Source: Paracoccaceae bacterium (GTDB lineage Bacteria; Pseudomonadota; Alphaproteobacteria; Rhodobacterales; Rhodobacteraceae). From it: a DNA stretch of 64,000 nucleotides. Location: assembly GCA_019454225.1 (NCBI GenBank), contig CP075370.1, positions 1,230,001-1,294,000 of the forward strand. Direction: 5' to 3'. The position numbers were made by a program, and so were the translations under genes. Shown here piece by piece: positions 51,275 through 59,211 of the stretch. A model generated the notes under the pieces. That model was not told where the DNA came from, did no database searches, and was given only the letters and a program-made list of their open reading frames with translations. Numbering within the stretch: the stretch's first letter is position 1; each line of letters begins with the position of its first letter.

Positions 51275-52492
51275 TTACTTCAGAAAGCCGTTCTCGCGCG
51301 CGGCCGTCGTGTAGGCCGCCGTGGCATCTGCAAGCGCCTGTTCGGCGCTTTCCTGACCCTGCATGAATTCCGCCAGGTTGTCGCCAAGCGCCGTATGCAG
51401 AAGGCCCATGTAGGCCAGCATCGGGAAGGGCCGGGCCTTGTTCTCGATGGTTTCGAACACGCCCACCGCGGCAGGCGTCGGCTGGTAGCCCGAGATCAGC
51501 CAGACCGCGACCTGCGGCGCGATGCCGTTCATCATGGCGCGGAAGCTGGCCTCCGCATCCTCGTCACTGATGTTCTTGGCAATGGTGAACCCGTCCCACC
51601 ACAGCGTCGTGGCCGGGATCGACCCGCCGCCGACCATCGGCGCCGACGCAAAAGCCGTGCCCTTGGCGATCTCGGGCACCGGAGCGTCATCGGCGATGAA
51701 CGCACCCGCGCGCGATCCCCAGCCGTTCAGGATCGCGACGCTATTGGCTTCCCAGATCGGCTTGACCGCATTGGTGTTGTAGGTCACGAAATCAGGGCTC
51801 ATGTAGCCCGACAGCGCCTTCAGCATCTCGAGGGCCTTGATGCCGTTCTCGTTGTTGATCGCCGCCTCGGCGGTGCCCGGCGCAAAGAACTCGCCGCCGT
51901 AGCCCGCGTACATGTTGACGAACTCCTGAGCGAGATCCCAACCCGGCTTGAGGTTCAGCGCCAGCGGGTTCTCCATGATGCCCTTTTCGCGCAGCATCTT
52001 GGCGGCTTCCAGGACCTCTTCATAGGTCTTCGGCGGGGCGATCCCGGCCTGTTCCAGCAGGTCCTTGCGGTAGTAGAGATGCTGGGTATTCGCCATGAAG
52101 GCGATGGCCATCACCTTTCCGTCGATCCGGACAAGCTGGTTCTCGTTCAGTTGCTGGCCATACTTGGCAATCAGATCGTCCAGCGGGCGGATGAGGCCCT
52201 CGTTCAGCAGGGGCACGATCGAGTTGTTCGCAACCACCGCCACGGTGTACGTTGCGGGGTTTGTCGTCAGTGCGGGCACCTGGATGTTCTTGTGCTCGGT
52301 CGTCTGGTTCTTGGTGACGGTGACCGTGGCGCTTGCGCATTTCTCGGCGCCCGCAGCGACGACATGCAGCGCCTCGAAATCGTTGGACAGGATGCGCACC
52401 GATCCCTTCTCGATCCCGCAGTCCGCGAAGGCCAGCCCGACCGAGGCCAGAAGCCCGCCGGTCGCAACCGTTGCCATGAGAAACGTCTTCAT
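51275..52492 (-). CDS. ABC transporter substrate-binding protein (CUT1 type)
   Basis: Periplasmic binding protein of 405 residues with signal peptide (about 1-23, ending VGLAFA). The core reads like family 1 sugar-binding proteins: QHLYYRKDLLEQAGIAPPKT, then a WDLAQEFVNMYAGYGGEFF region and TLWWDGFTIAKNI near the C-terminal lobe. The ligand is not predictable; neighbours suggest a polyol-like or amide-containing molecule. First gene of the minus-strand operon. ATG at 52492 has GGAG at proper distance; ATG at 52498 is an alternative. Confidence 0.9.
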   Translation of the reverse strand: MKTFLMATVATGGLLASVGLAFADCGIEKGSVRILSNDFEALHVVAAGAEKCASATVTVTKNQTTEHKNIQVPALTTNPATYTVAVVANNSIVPLLNEGLIRPLDDLIAKYGQQLNENQLVRIDGKVMAIAFMANTQHLYYRKDLLEQAGIAPPKTYEEVLEAAKMLREKGIMENPLALNLKPGWDLAQEFVNMYAGYGGEFFAPGTAEAAINNENGIKALEMLKALSGYMSPDFVTYNTNAVKPIWEANSVAILNGWGSRAGAFIADDAPVPEIAKGTAFASAPMVGGGSIPATTLWWDGFTIAKNISDEDAEASFRAMMNGIAPQVAVWLISGYQPTPAAVGVFETIENKARPFPMLAYMGLLHTALGDNLAEFMQGQESAEQALADATAAYTTAARENGFLK

Positions 52493-52653
52493 CTCCATCT
52501 CCTGTTGGAATGTGCCTGCCCTGTCGGACAGTGCGGCCTTGTCTCGGCCAGTTGCGGTGCCGGCCCGCCCCGTCGCACTGCGCGTCCGCGCAAGGGCGAC
52601 TCCGTCAGCCGTAAGGAACCTTAGCAATGCATGAATTCGCTTGCAACGAGTTT

Positions 52654-52669
52654 TTGCATAGGATTGCAA
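52654..52669. promoter_or_regulatory. LacI-type operator O2 in the divergent SBP/SnoaL-3 promoter region
   Basis: TTGCATAGGATTGCAA, a perfect TTGCA...TGCAA inverted repeat. Read on the minus strand it matches O1 and O3 at 13 of 16 positions. It is 161 bp upstream of the binding-protein ATG and 38 bp before the chosen SnoaL-3 start. Confidence 0.6.
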
Positions 52670-52707
52670 AATGACTCCCGTTGATGTTTGATGCGGCTGT
52701 TCCCAAC

Positions 52708-53787
52708 ATGGTGGCCCCGATGGACAGCCTGCATCTGCGCAACAAGAAACGTATCTCCGGTCTCTTGGGTGACTTGGCCGGGGCGGCACCGGCCGCGCGG
52801 CCCGCGATTCTGGAAACCCTCTATGCGCCAAATGCAGGGTGGCGTGGATCGCATCCGATCAATGAACTGTCCGGGATCGAGGCGATCGAGCACGGGGTCT
52901 GGGGGCCGCTGGGCGAGGCGTTTCCGGATCTCGAGCGTCGCGACCTGATCCTGACCGGCGGCCGGTTCGAGGGGCGCGACTATGTTGCCATGGTCGGTCA
53001 CTACTGCGGCACCTTCCGGCGGGACTGGCTGACGATTCCTTCCACGGGGCGCCCTGTCTTCCTGCGCTATGGCGAGGTTCATCAGGTGGTCGACGGCCGG
53101 ATCGTGCAGAGCAACTGCCTGTGGGACGTGCTGGACGTGATGCGGCAGGCCGGGTTCTGGCCCCTGGCGCCATCACTGGGCACCGAGGGAATGTGGCCTG
53201 GCCCGATCACCGGCGACGGTCTGGTGCTGCGCGACACAGACCCGGACGAGTCGGCATCCAGCTTGGCGCAGACGCTGGCGATGCATGCCACGCTGGGGGC
53301 CTATGACGATCTGAACGGCGAGGGTCGCGAGGGGCTGCTGGCGATGCCTCAGCGCGAACACTGGCACCCGAAGATGATGTGGTACGGGCCAGCGGGCATC
53401 GGGACGACCCGGGGCTTGTCGGGGTTCGTCGACTATCACCAGTTGCCGTTCCGCACCGCCTTTCCGAAGCGGAAAGGGGGCGGGCAGTGGCACGAGATTG
53501 CCGACCTGAAGACGCAGATGGGGGGCGGTCATTACATCCGCATCGGCGACGGCCCCTATTCGGTGACGGGCGGCTGGCCCTCGGTCTTTGCTCTGCACAA
53601 GGGCGGGGGTTTCCTCGGGACCGGCCCGACAGGGCGACCGGTGACCATGCGGGTCATGGATTTTTACCTGCACCACGAGGGGCTTATCCGCGAGAACTGG
53701 GTGCCGCTCGACATCCTTGAGCTTCTGCTGCAGATGGGCGTCGATGTGATGGCCAGGATGCAAAGCCATTTCCGGCGCGGGGCCTAG
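52708..53787 (+). CDS. SnoaL-like double-domain protein 3
   Basis: Protein of about 359 residues with two SnoaL-like domains, more distant from copies 1, 2 and 4 (no MKGFD start). Recognisable segments are GHYCGTFRRDWLTIPSTGRP and YGEVHQVVDGRIVQSNCLWD in domain 1 and VTMRVMDFYLHHEGLIRENW in domain 2. Starts at 52684, 52708 and 52720 are possible; 52708 is used because the first lies almost on the operator. Divergent from the ABC operon; its stop overlaps that of the convergent MFS gene. Confidence 0.78.
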   Translation: MVAPMDSLHLRNKKRISGLLGDLAGAAPAARPAILETLYAPNAGWRGSHPINELSGIEAIEHGVWGPLGEAFPDLERRDLILTGGRFEGRDYVAMVGHYCGTFRRDWLTIPSTGRPVFLRYGEVHQVVDGRIVQSNCLWDVLDVMRQAGFWPLAPSLGTEGMWPGPITGDGLVLRDTDPDESASSLAQTLAMHATLGAYDDLNGEGREGLLAMPQREHWHPKMMWYGPAGIGTTRGLSGFVDYHQLPFRTAFPKRKGGGQWHEIADLKTQMGGGHYIRIGDGPYSVTGGWPSVFALHKGGGFLGTGPTGRPVTMRVMDFYLHHEGLIRENWVPLDILELLLQMGVDVMARMQSHFRRGA

Positions 53788-54974
53788 CGCGGCGCGCGCA
53801 TCAGTGCCAGGGCGAACACCCCCATCAAGAGATAGCCCAGCAGCACCGGCACCAGCGTGCCGTCAAACAGGTTGCCGATGATTGCCGCCATCACGAGGCT
53901 GACCACCGTCTGTACTGTCGCCTGCACCGCCGCCGCCGCACCCGCGATGTGGCCGAAGGGTTGCAGGGCCATTGCGTTGAAATTGCCGAACGTCAGCCCC
54001 AACGCGAATAATGTGACCGCGCTGTAGCCGATGAACCACCACAACCCGAGACCGCCGACAACGAATTCGGCCAGCAGCGCGGCTGCCGACCAGATGCAGT
54101 GCAGCGCAAGGGCAACCACGCAGATCGTCTGCATGGAGGAGCGGCGCAGCAGCCAGCGATTGGTGATGGTCGCGGCCCCCATGAACAGCGCCAGACCACC
54201 GAAATAGACCGGATACATCGCGCCCGTCGCAAAGATGCCGTGGAATATCTGTTGGGACGAGTTCACATATCCCATCAGCCCGCCATAGACGCAGCCACCC
54301 GCGGCGGTGATGGCCATCGATCGGCGATGCGCCAGGATCGCGACCGCGCCGGTCCGGGTGGACTGCAGGCTGAACGGCGGGCGGTTGATCCGTCTCTCTG
54401 GAACCAGCAGCACCAGTGCAAGCGCCGCAGCCCAGGCGAATGCCATGACGATCAGGAACAGCACCCGCCAATCGACCACTAGCAGGACAAGCTGTCCCAG
54501 TCCGGGCGCCAGCACGGGCACCATGATGAAAACGGTCATGATCAACGACATCAGCCGTGCCATGGCCGCCCCATCTAGGCGGTCGCGGATCATCGCCACC
54601 GTCACGGTGCGCGGGCCGGCGACGCCAAATCCCTGGATCGTGCGGCCCAGCAGCATCGCCTCGAACGACTGCGCCGCGGCGGAAATCACCGACCCCGCGC
54701 TGAACACGGCAACCCCCAGCAGGATCGCCTTGCGCCGCCCTATCGTGTCAGACAGCGGGCCATAGAACAGTTGCCCGACTGCCAGCCCCAGAAACAGCGC
54801 CGTGATCACCCACTGGCGGCGGTTGCCCTGCGCCACCCCGAGGTCGGTCGCCAGATCCTGCAGACCCGGCAGGATCGCGTCGATAGACAGCGACACGAGC
54901 GCCATGAGCGCACAGGCGGTCGCGACGAAAGCGGGGCTGGCGATGGGCGCGGGCGGCGGCCCGCCCGGGGTCAT
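53784..54974 (-). CDS. MFS transporter, Bcr/CflA drug-efflux type
   Basis: Twelve-helix major-facilitator protein of 396 residues. The loop 2-3 motif GPLSDTIGRRKAILLGV (about 72-88) and the motif C-like helix 5 (VPVLAPGLGQLV) indicate a proton-driven exporter of the Bcr/CflA group. Its ATG overlaps the SnoaL-4 stop by one base, so it belongs to that transcription unit and may export an intermediate or analogue. A GTG at 54977 is also possible. Confidence 0.87.
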   Translation of the reverse strand: MTPGGPPPAPIASPAFVATACALMALVSLSIDAILPGLQDLATDLGVAQGNRRQWVITALFLGLAVGQLFYGPLSDTIGRRKAILLGVAVFSAGSVISAAAQSFEAMLLGRTIQGFGVAGPRTVTVAMIRDRLDGAAMARLMSLIMTVFIMVPVLAPGLGQLVLLVVDWRVLFLIVMAFAWAAALALVLLVPERRINRPPFSLQSTRTGAVAILAHRRSMAITAAGGCVYGGLMGYVNSSQQIFHGIFATGAMYPVYFGGLALFMGAATITNRWLLRRSSMQTICVVALALHCIWSAAALLAEFVVGGLGLWWFIGYSAVTLFALGLTFGNFNAMALQPFGHIAGAAAAVQATVQTVVSLVMAAIIGNLFDGTLVPVLLGYLLMGVFALALMRAPR

Positions 54975-56116
54975 CACAATACGGCGGTCGGTGTGTCTGC
55001 CATCTGCGCGAGTTTCACCTGCATCGACAGCGACAACTCGTCATAGACGCGCCATTCGTCCACGATCTTGCCGTTCTTGTAGTGGAAGTGGGTCATGCCC
55101 ATGACCTGCAGACGCTTTCCGGTGGGATCGCCGAGTTCCTGCAGCAGGCCGTAGCCCAGATGATGCCCCTCCATGATCCAGCGGACAGCCACCTTGGTGC
55201 CGCCCTCCTCGCAGGGGGTGGAGCAGATGTGCTGCGGCACGAAGCTGCAATCGGGCAGCGATCCGACAAGCCCGAGCGTCTGGTGCATCACGGCGGCCAC
55301 CCCATAGAGTTCGGTCATCAGCGGGCCGTGATACTGGACGGTCGGGGCGTAGACGTCCTTGATCCTGCCGAACATCCGCTTGTTGAACACCTCATGCAGC
55401 CACTTCAGCGTTTCACGCTCCAGATCGGTCTTTGCAATGGACAGGTCCGCCTGGGACTCTGGCGGATACTGCCCGATCAGGCGCCGGTTCTCGCCGATGT
55501 CGATGGCCAGAAGGCCCTTGTCGAAATAGGTCTGGGCCAGTTTCCGGGCATAGGCCTGAGTGTCGAGGCCCAGTTGCCGGAGGATTGCCAACTGGTCTGA
55601 CACCAGCCATTCGCGGTAGATCATGTTTTCGTAGACCATGCAGTCGGCCACGGTGCGCGACGTGAAGGTTCGCCCGGTCGGCGGCCCGTAGTGGCCGTTC
55701 TGGGTGTGCCGACCCGATCCGGTGACCAGATGCGAGGTGTAGAACCCCTGCTGGTCGTCACCGGTCCAGATCACATGGGTTGCCATGCCGCGCCGTTCGG
55801 GCAGGCTGACAAGGCGCTGGATCGTGTCGCGCACCACATCTTCGCGGTTATAGATCGTGCCCGTCGCGCTGTAGAGCACGCAGTTGTGCGTGTAGTGGGT
55901 ATAGATCAGCCCGACGTCGCGTTCGTCCCAGATGCGGTGGGTACACCGCACGATGTAGTCGACGATATCGGTATAGATCTCGTCGAAGCCCTTCATCGGC
56001 TGCGCGCGTTCGCGGCCGACCGGAACCAGATCAGTGAAATCGTGCCGTTCGACCTGAAGAACCTCTCCGCCGGACTTGCGGGTCGGGGCTGTGGCGGGTT
56101 GGTCGGGGTTCTTCAT
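54974..56116 (-). CDS. SnoaL-like double-domain protein 4
   Basis: Protein of 380 residues: a 40-residue charged N-terminal extension, then MKGFD and CTHRIWDERDVGLIYTHYTH, with YTSHLVTGSGRHTQNGHYGP in domain 1 and HHLGYGLLQELGDPTGKRLQ in domain 2. Paralogue of copies 1 and 2. First gene of a minus-strand pair with the MFS exporter, divergent from the beta-hydroxyacid dehydrogenase gene across operator O3. A longer frame up to 56767 is antisense to that gene. Confidence 0.8.
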   Translation of the reverse strand: MKNPDQPATAPTRKSGGEVLQVERHDFTDLVPVGRERAQPMKGFDEIYTDIVDYIVRCTHRIWDERDVGLIYTHYTHNCVLYSATGTIYNREDVVRDTIQRLVSLPERRGMATHVIWTGDDQQGFYTSHLVTGSGRHTQNGHYGPPTGRTFTSRTVADCMVYENMIYREWLVSDQLAILRQLGLDTQAYARKLAQTYFDKGLLAIDIGENRRLIGQYPPESQADLSIAKTDLERETLKWLHEVFNKRMFGRIKDVYAPTVQYHGPLMTELYGVAAVMHQTLGLVGSLPDCSFVPQHICSTPCEEGGTKVAVRWIMEGHHLGYGLLQELGDPTGKRLQVMGMTHFHYKNGKIVDEWRVYDELSLSMQVKLAQMADTPTAVL

Positions 56117-56177
56117 CGTCGAATCCTGTGCTGTCACGATGCGTGATGGGGGCTGTTCGTGGGCAAGGTTGCATGTT

Positions 56178-56193
56178 TTGAAAACGTATGCAA
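56178..56193. promoter_or_regulatory. LacI-type operator O3 in the divergent SnoaL-4/HIBADH promoter region
   Basis: TTGAAAACGTATGCAA. It is nested in a wider perfect repeat, GTTGCAT (56168-56174) and ATGCAAC (56188-56194). Located 61 bp from the SnoaL-4 ATG and 52 bp from the dehydrogenase ATG. Confidence 0.65.
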
Positions 56194-56245
56194 CGCTTGC
56201 CTGCAGAAAGATGCCAGGCATTGGCGGAGGGGGCGGCGGGACGGC

Positions 56246-57136
56246 ATGCAACGGATAGGTTTTGTCGGTCTGGGACGGATGGGTCTGCCGATGGCGGCAA
56301 ATCTTGCGCGTGCGGAGTTTGTCGTCAGTGGATTCGATATCGACCCCTCTCGCGGCGCGGCCTTGGTGGCGGCCGGTGGCGCAAGCCTGCCGTCGGTGGC
56401 GGCGGTGGCAGCCGACGCCGATGTCGTCATCACGCTGTTGATGACCGACGAGATACTGGACCGTGTGGCCTTGGGCAGCGACGGCGTGCTGGCACATCTG
56501 GCGCCGGGCGCCATTCTGGCAGACCTGTCGACGGTATCTCCCGAGGTGTCGCGCCGGGTCGGGCAGGCGGCATCCGGCGCGGGGCGTGGCTATGTCTGCG
56601 GCAAGGTGGCGGGCAGCGTGGCGCTTGCCGAGAGCGCGGGACTGACGCTGTTCGCGTCGGGGAATGCTGCAGATTTCGCACGGTGCCGTCCCGCATTCGC
56701 GGCGATGGCGCGCGCCGTCCATCATGTCGGCGCGGGGGATGAGGCCGCCTATCTGAAGCTGGTTCACAGCCTGATCGTGGGGGTCTATTCGGCGATGATC
56801 GGCGAGGCGCTGGCCTTCGGACAGCGGGGCGGCCTGTCCGTGGATATGATGCTGGACATTCTGGAGCCCGGACCGCTGGGATCGCGGCAGATGACGCTGA
56901 AGGCACCGGTGCTGAAAGCGCGTGACTTCGACAGGCCGCCGTCCGACATCGACACCGCCGCGAAGGACATGGACCTGATCCTGAACACCGCGCGGCGTGA
57001 CCGCATGCCCCTGCCGATGGCGGCGACGGTGCGCCAGATGATGGCCTCGGCCCAGGCGACGGGCAGCGGGAAGCGCGACATCTATGCGATTCTCGAAACC
57101 TTCGAACGGCTGGCGGGGCTGGAGGGTGCCGCGTGA
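56246..57136 (+). CDS. Beta-hydroxyacid dehydrogenase (3-hydroxyisobutyrate dehydrogenase family)
   Basis: NAD(P)-dependent dehydrogenase of 296 residues. The Rossmann motif is GFVGLGRMGLPMAANLA (about 5-21). The substrate loop (VCGKVAGSVALAESAGLTLF) replaces the usual D-x-x-V-S-G-G, and the catalytic-lysine helix reads AAYLKLVHSLIVG, with HS instead of the NN usually two residues after Lys. So substrate specificity is probably altered. Overlaps the aldo/keto reductase GTG by 4 bp. Confidence 0.87.
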   Translation: MQRIGFVGLGRMGLPMAANLARAEFVVSGFDIDPSRGAALVAAGGASLPSVAAVAADADVVITLLMTDEILDRVALGSDGVLAHLAPGAILADLSTVSPEVSRRVGQAASGAGRGYVCGKVAGSVALAESAGLTLFASGNAADFARCRPAFAAMARAVHHVGAGDEAAYLKLVHSLIVGVYSAMIGEALAFGQRGGLSVDMMLDILEPGPLGSRQMTLKAPVLKARDFDRPPSDIDTAAKDMDLILNTARRDRMPLPMAATVRQMMASAQATGSGKRDIYAILETFERLAGLEGAA

Positions 57137-58047
57137 CCGGGTTGATCGTGCTGCCCGGAACGGCGCTGCGCCTGTCGCGGTTCTGCCTTGGTGGCAACCG
57201 GCTTGGCGGCGACCTGGACCAGGCGGAATCCTTCGCGCTGCTGGATGCCTTTGCGGCGCGGGGCGGCAACTTCATCGACACGGCGCGCGTCTATGCGGAC
57301 TGGCTGCCGCAAGCGGAGCGCAGTTGCAGCGAACGGACCATCGGCCGGTGGATTGCGGCGCGGGGAGCTGCGGCCCGGGTGGTGGTGGCGACAAAAGGCG
57401 GCCATCCGCCGCTGGAGGGACCGCATCGCGCCCGGCTCGATGCGGCGTCGCTGCGTGAGGACGCGCTGGCCAGCCGCGACAATCTGGGCCTGCCGCGGAT
57501 CGACCTGTTCTACCTGCACCGCGACGATCCCGCGACACCGGTGCGGGACATCCTTGCGGTGCTGGAGGACCTGCGGCGCGACGGGGTGATCGCGCACTAC
57601 GCGGCATCGAACTGGGCGCTCCCGCGGCTGCAAGCCGCGCAGGAGGCGGCGCGGGCCGAGGGATGGCAGGGTTTCGTGGCAAGCCAGGTGGAATGGAACC
57701 TTGCGCATCGCAACGCGGACAGCCGGGCCGCCGATCTGGTGACGGCGGATGTCGGGATGCTCGCATTCCATGCGCAGACGGGCCTGCCGCTGGTGCCTTA
57801 CTCGGCGCAGGCGCGGGGCTACTTCGACAAGCTGACGGCGGGTCGGCTGGACGCTGCCACGGCGCGGCTCTATGACAACCCGCAGAGCCGGGCAGCAGCA
57901 CGGGGCCTGGCCGATGCGGCGGCCGCGCGGGATCTGACGCCGACGCAGGCGATGCTCGGGCAGATGATTGCCCGGAAGTTTCCGGTGTTCCCGGTCATCG
58001 GTTGCCGCACCGCGGCGCAGATCGGGGCGGCCTTCGCGGCGGGGTAA
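57133..58047 (+). CDS. Aldo/keto reductase
   Basis: NADPH-dependent oxidoreductase of 304 residues, TIM barrel. Tetrad: Asp and Tyr in FIDTARVYADWLP, Lys in VVVATKGGHPP, His in LFYLHRDDP. The C-terminal IGCRTAAQIGAA is the cofactor-clamp region. GTG start overlaps the upstream stop (GTGA), so translation is coupled; both probably act in the LacI-linked pathway. Confidence 0.9.
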   Translation: MTGLIVLPGTALRLSRFCLGGNRLGGDLDQAESFALLDAFAARGGNFIDTARVYADWLPQAERSCSERTIGRWIAARGAAARVVVATKGGHPPLEGPHRARLDAASLREDALASRDNLGLPRIDLFYLHRDDPATPVRDILAVLEDLRRDGVIAHYAASNWALPRLQAAQEAARAEGWQGFVASQVEWNLAHRNADSRAADLVTADVGMLAFHAQTGLPLVPYSAQARGYFDKLTAGRLDAATARLYDNPQSRAAARGLADAAAARDLTPTQAMLGQMIARKFPVFPVIGCRTAAQIGAAFAAG

Positions 58048-58049
58048 GC

Positions 58050-58493
58050 CTATCGTCCGGCTGTGCCGAAGCGCGGCTGGCGCCGGGCGGGTGCGGGCGG
58101 GGCGGCGGAGACGGCGAAATTCTCGATGATCGGACAATCGGGCCGGTCGTCGCCGTGGCAGGTAGCCGCGAGATGGGCCAGTGTACGGCTCATCTCCTGC
58201 AGGGCGGCGGCCTTTTCCTCGAGCGCGCGGACATGGGCGAGGGCGATGGCCTTGACATCGGCGCTGGCGCGGTTGCGGTCGCGCCAGAGGGCCAGAAGAT
58301 CGCGCATCTGTTCGACGGAAAAGCCGAGTTCCCGGGCGCGGTTGATGAAGCGCAGGGCGTGCAGGTCGGGCGGGGTGTAGACGCGGTAGCCCGCGCCCGT
58401 CCGGTGCGCGGGCGCGATCAGGCCGATCGATTCATAGTAGCGGATCATCTTGGTGGAGATCCCGGTCGCCCTTGACGCGCCCCCGATGTTCAT
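58050..58493 (-). CDS. cueR: Copper-responsive MerR-family regulator
   Basis: Regulator of 147 residues. The winged helix (ASRATGISTKMIRYYESIGL, about 6-25) is followed by a dimerisation helix and the metal loop CHGDDRPDC with C112 and C120, the same positions as the Cu(I) ligands of E. coli CueR. It bends CueR-type promoters to activate copper export. Start at 58493 follows the family; the longer frame to 58607 overlaps the next gene. The C-terminus is longer than in E. coli by about 12 residues. Confidence 0.93.
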   Translation of the reverse strand: MNIGGASRATGISTKMIRYYESIGLIAPAHRTGAGYRVYTPPDLHALRFINRARELGFSVEQMRDLLALWRDRNRASADVKAIALAHVRALEEKAAALQEMSRTLAHLAATCHGDDRPDCPIIENFAVSAAPPAPARRQPRFGTAGR

Positions 58494-58536
58494 CGCGATT
58501 CCCCGCTGCTTCTGGCCATCTGCCATGAGGGTGGAC

Positions 58537-58553
58537 CTTGCCATGATGGCAAG
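58537..58553 (-). promoter_or_regulatory. CueR-like box upstream of cueR
   Basis: CTTGCCATGATGGCAAG, a perfect palindrome related to the boxes of the DUF305 gene and copA. Located 44 bp before the cueR ATG, suggesting autoregulation. Confidence 0.55.
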
Positions 58554-58587
58554 CGCGGCCCCTGTCGGCAACTGCCCCGGCCCCGCG

Positions 58588-58974
58588 TCAGTATCCGCGT
58601 TTGGCAAGCCATTCGCGCATCATGGAGACCTCGGCCGCCTGCGCGGCGATGATGCTCTCGGCAAGGGCGCGCACCTCGGGGTCGGACCCGTGTTCGAGAA
58701 CCACACGCGCCATGTCGATGGCACCCTGGTGGTGAGGGATCATGCCACGCAGGAAATCCACGTCGGCGTCGCCGGTGAAGGGGATGGCCATGTCGGCATG
58801 CATGCGGTCGTTGGCGGCCTGGAAGGCGGCGACCGCCGGGTTATCGGCCGCGCCCGCGGTGGCGGCGTGGTTCCCATGGCCGCCATGCGTGACGTCGGCA
58901 TGGCTATGGATGGCGGCAAGGCCGCCGCCGATCGCAAGGATTGCGGCGATCAGCAGGGAGCGTGGTCTGGTCAT
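58588..58974 (-). CDS. DUF305 periplasmic protein
   Basis: Exported protein of 128 residues with signal peptide (about 1-26). A His-rich segment ([12 protein letters not shown]) precedes the DUF305 signature [20 protein letters not shown] (about 73-92) and ends [15 protein letters not shown]305 proteins often accompany copper-resistance genes and have a ferritin-like helical fold with His/Met metal ligands. Upstream is a CueR-type promoter. Divergent from copA. Confidence 0.9.
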   Translation of the reverse strand: MTRPRSLLIAAILAIGGGLAAIHSHADVTHGGHGNHAATAGAADNPAVAAFQAANDRMHADMAIPFTGDADVDFLRGMIPHHQGAIDMARVVLEHGSDPEVRALAESIIAAQAAEVSMMREWLAKRGY

Positions 58975-59048
58975 TGCTGTGGTTCCGTTCCTGTTGCGGC
59001 GCCGGTGTTCCGAGGGTGGCACGGCCGGTCGAATCACCGATTGGGCAC

Positions 59049-59079
59049 AGTGTGCGGCTTTCCATGATGGGAAGGTCAA
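59049..59079 (-). promoter_or_regulatory. CueR-type promoter of the DUF305 gene
   Basis: On the minus strand TTGACC (59079-59074), a 19-bp spacer holding the box CCTTCCCATCATGGAAAG, then CACACT (59054-59049). The 19-bp spacer is diagnostic of MerR-family activation. Confidence 0.6.
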
Positions 59080-59142
59080 CACCCCGAGGAGGCGCGCGGG
59101 CAGGCAACTCGCCTTGGCGTCCCGCCAGGCCTGCAAGCGGCA

Positions 59143-59173
59143 TTGACCTTCCTATGGTTGGAAACCCTAGATG
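59143..59173 (+). promoter_or_regulatory. CueR-type promoter of copA
   Basis: TTGACC (59143-59148), a 19-bp spacer with the dyad CCTTCC...GGAAACC, and TAGATG (59168-59173), 38 bp before the copA ATG. Matches the geometry of CueR-activated promoters. Confidence 0.75.
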
Positions 59174-59211
59174 AATGGCCGAACGGCATCGAATCCTGAA
59201 AGGACGCGGCA

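Noticed and set aside
50411-52624. 737-residue open frame antisense to the ABC permease and binding-protein genes
   Set aside because: Composition (runs of Arg, His, Asp, Gln) is that of a shadow frame; both real genes on the other strand have clear motifs.
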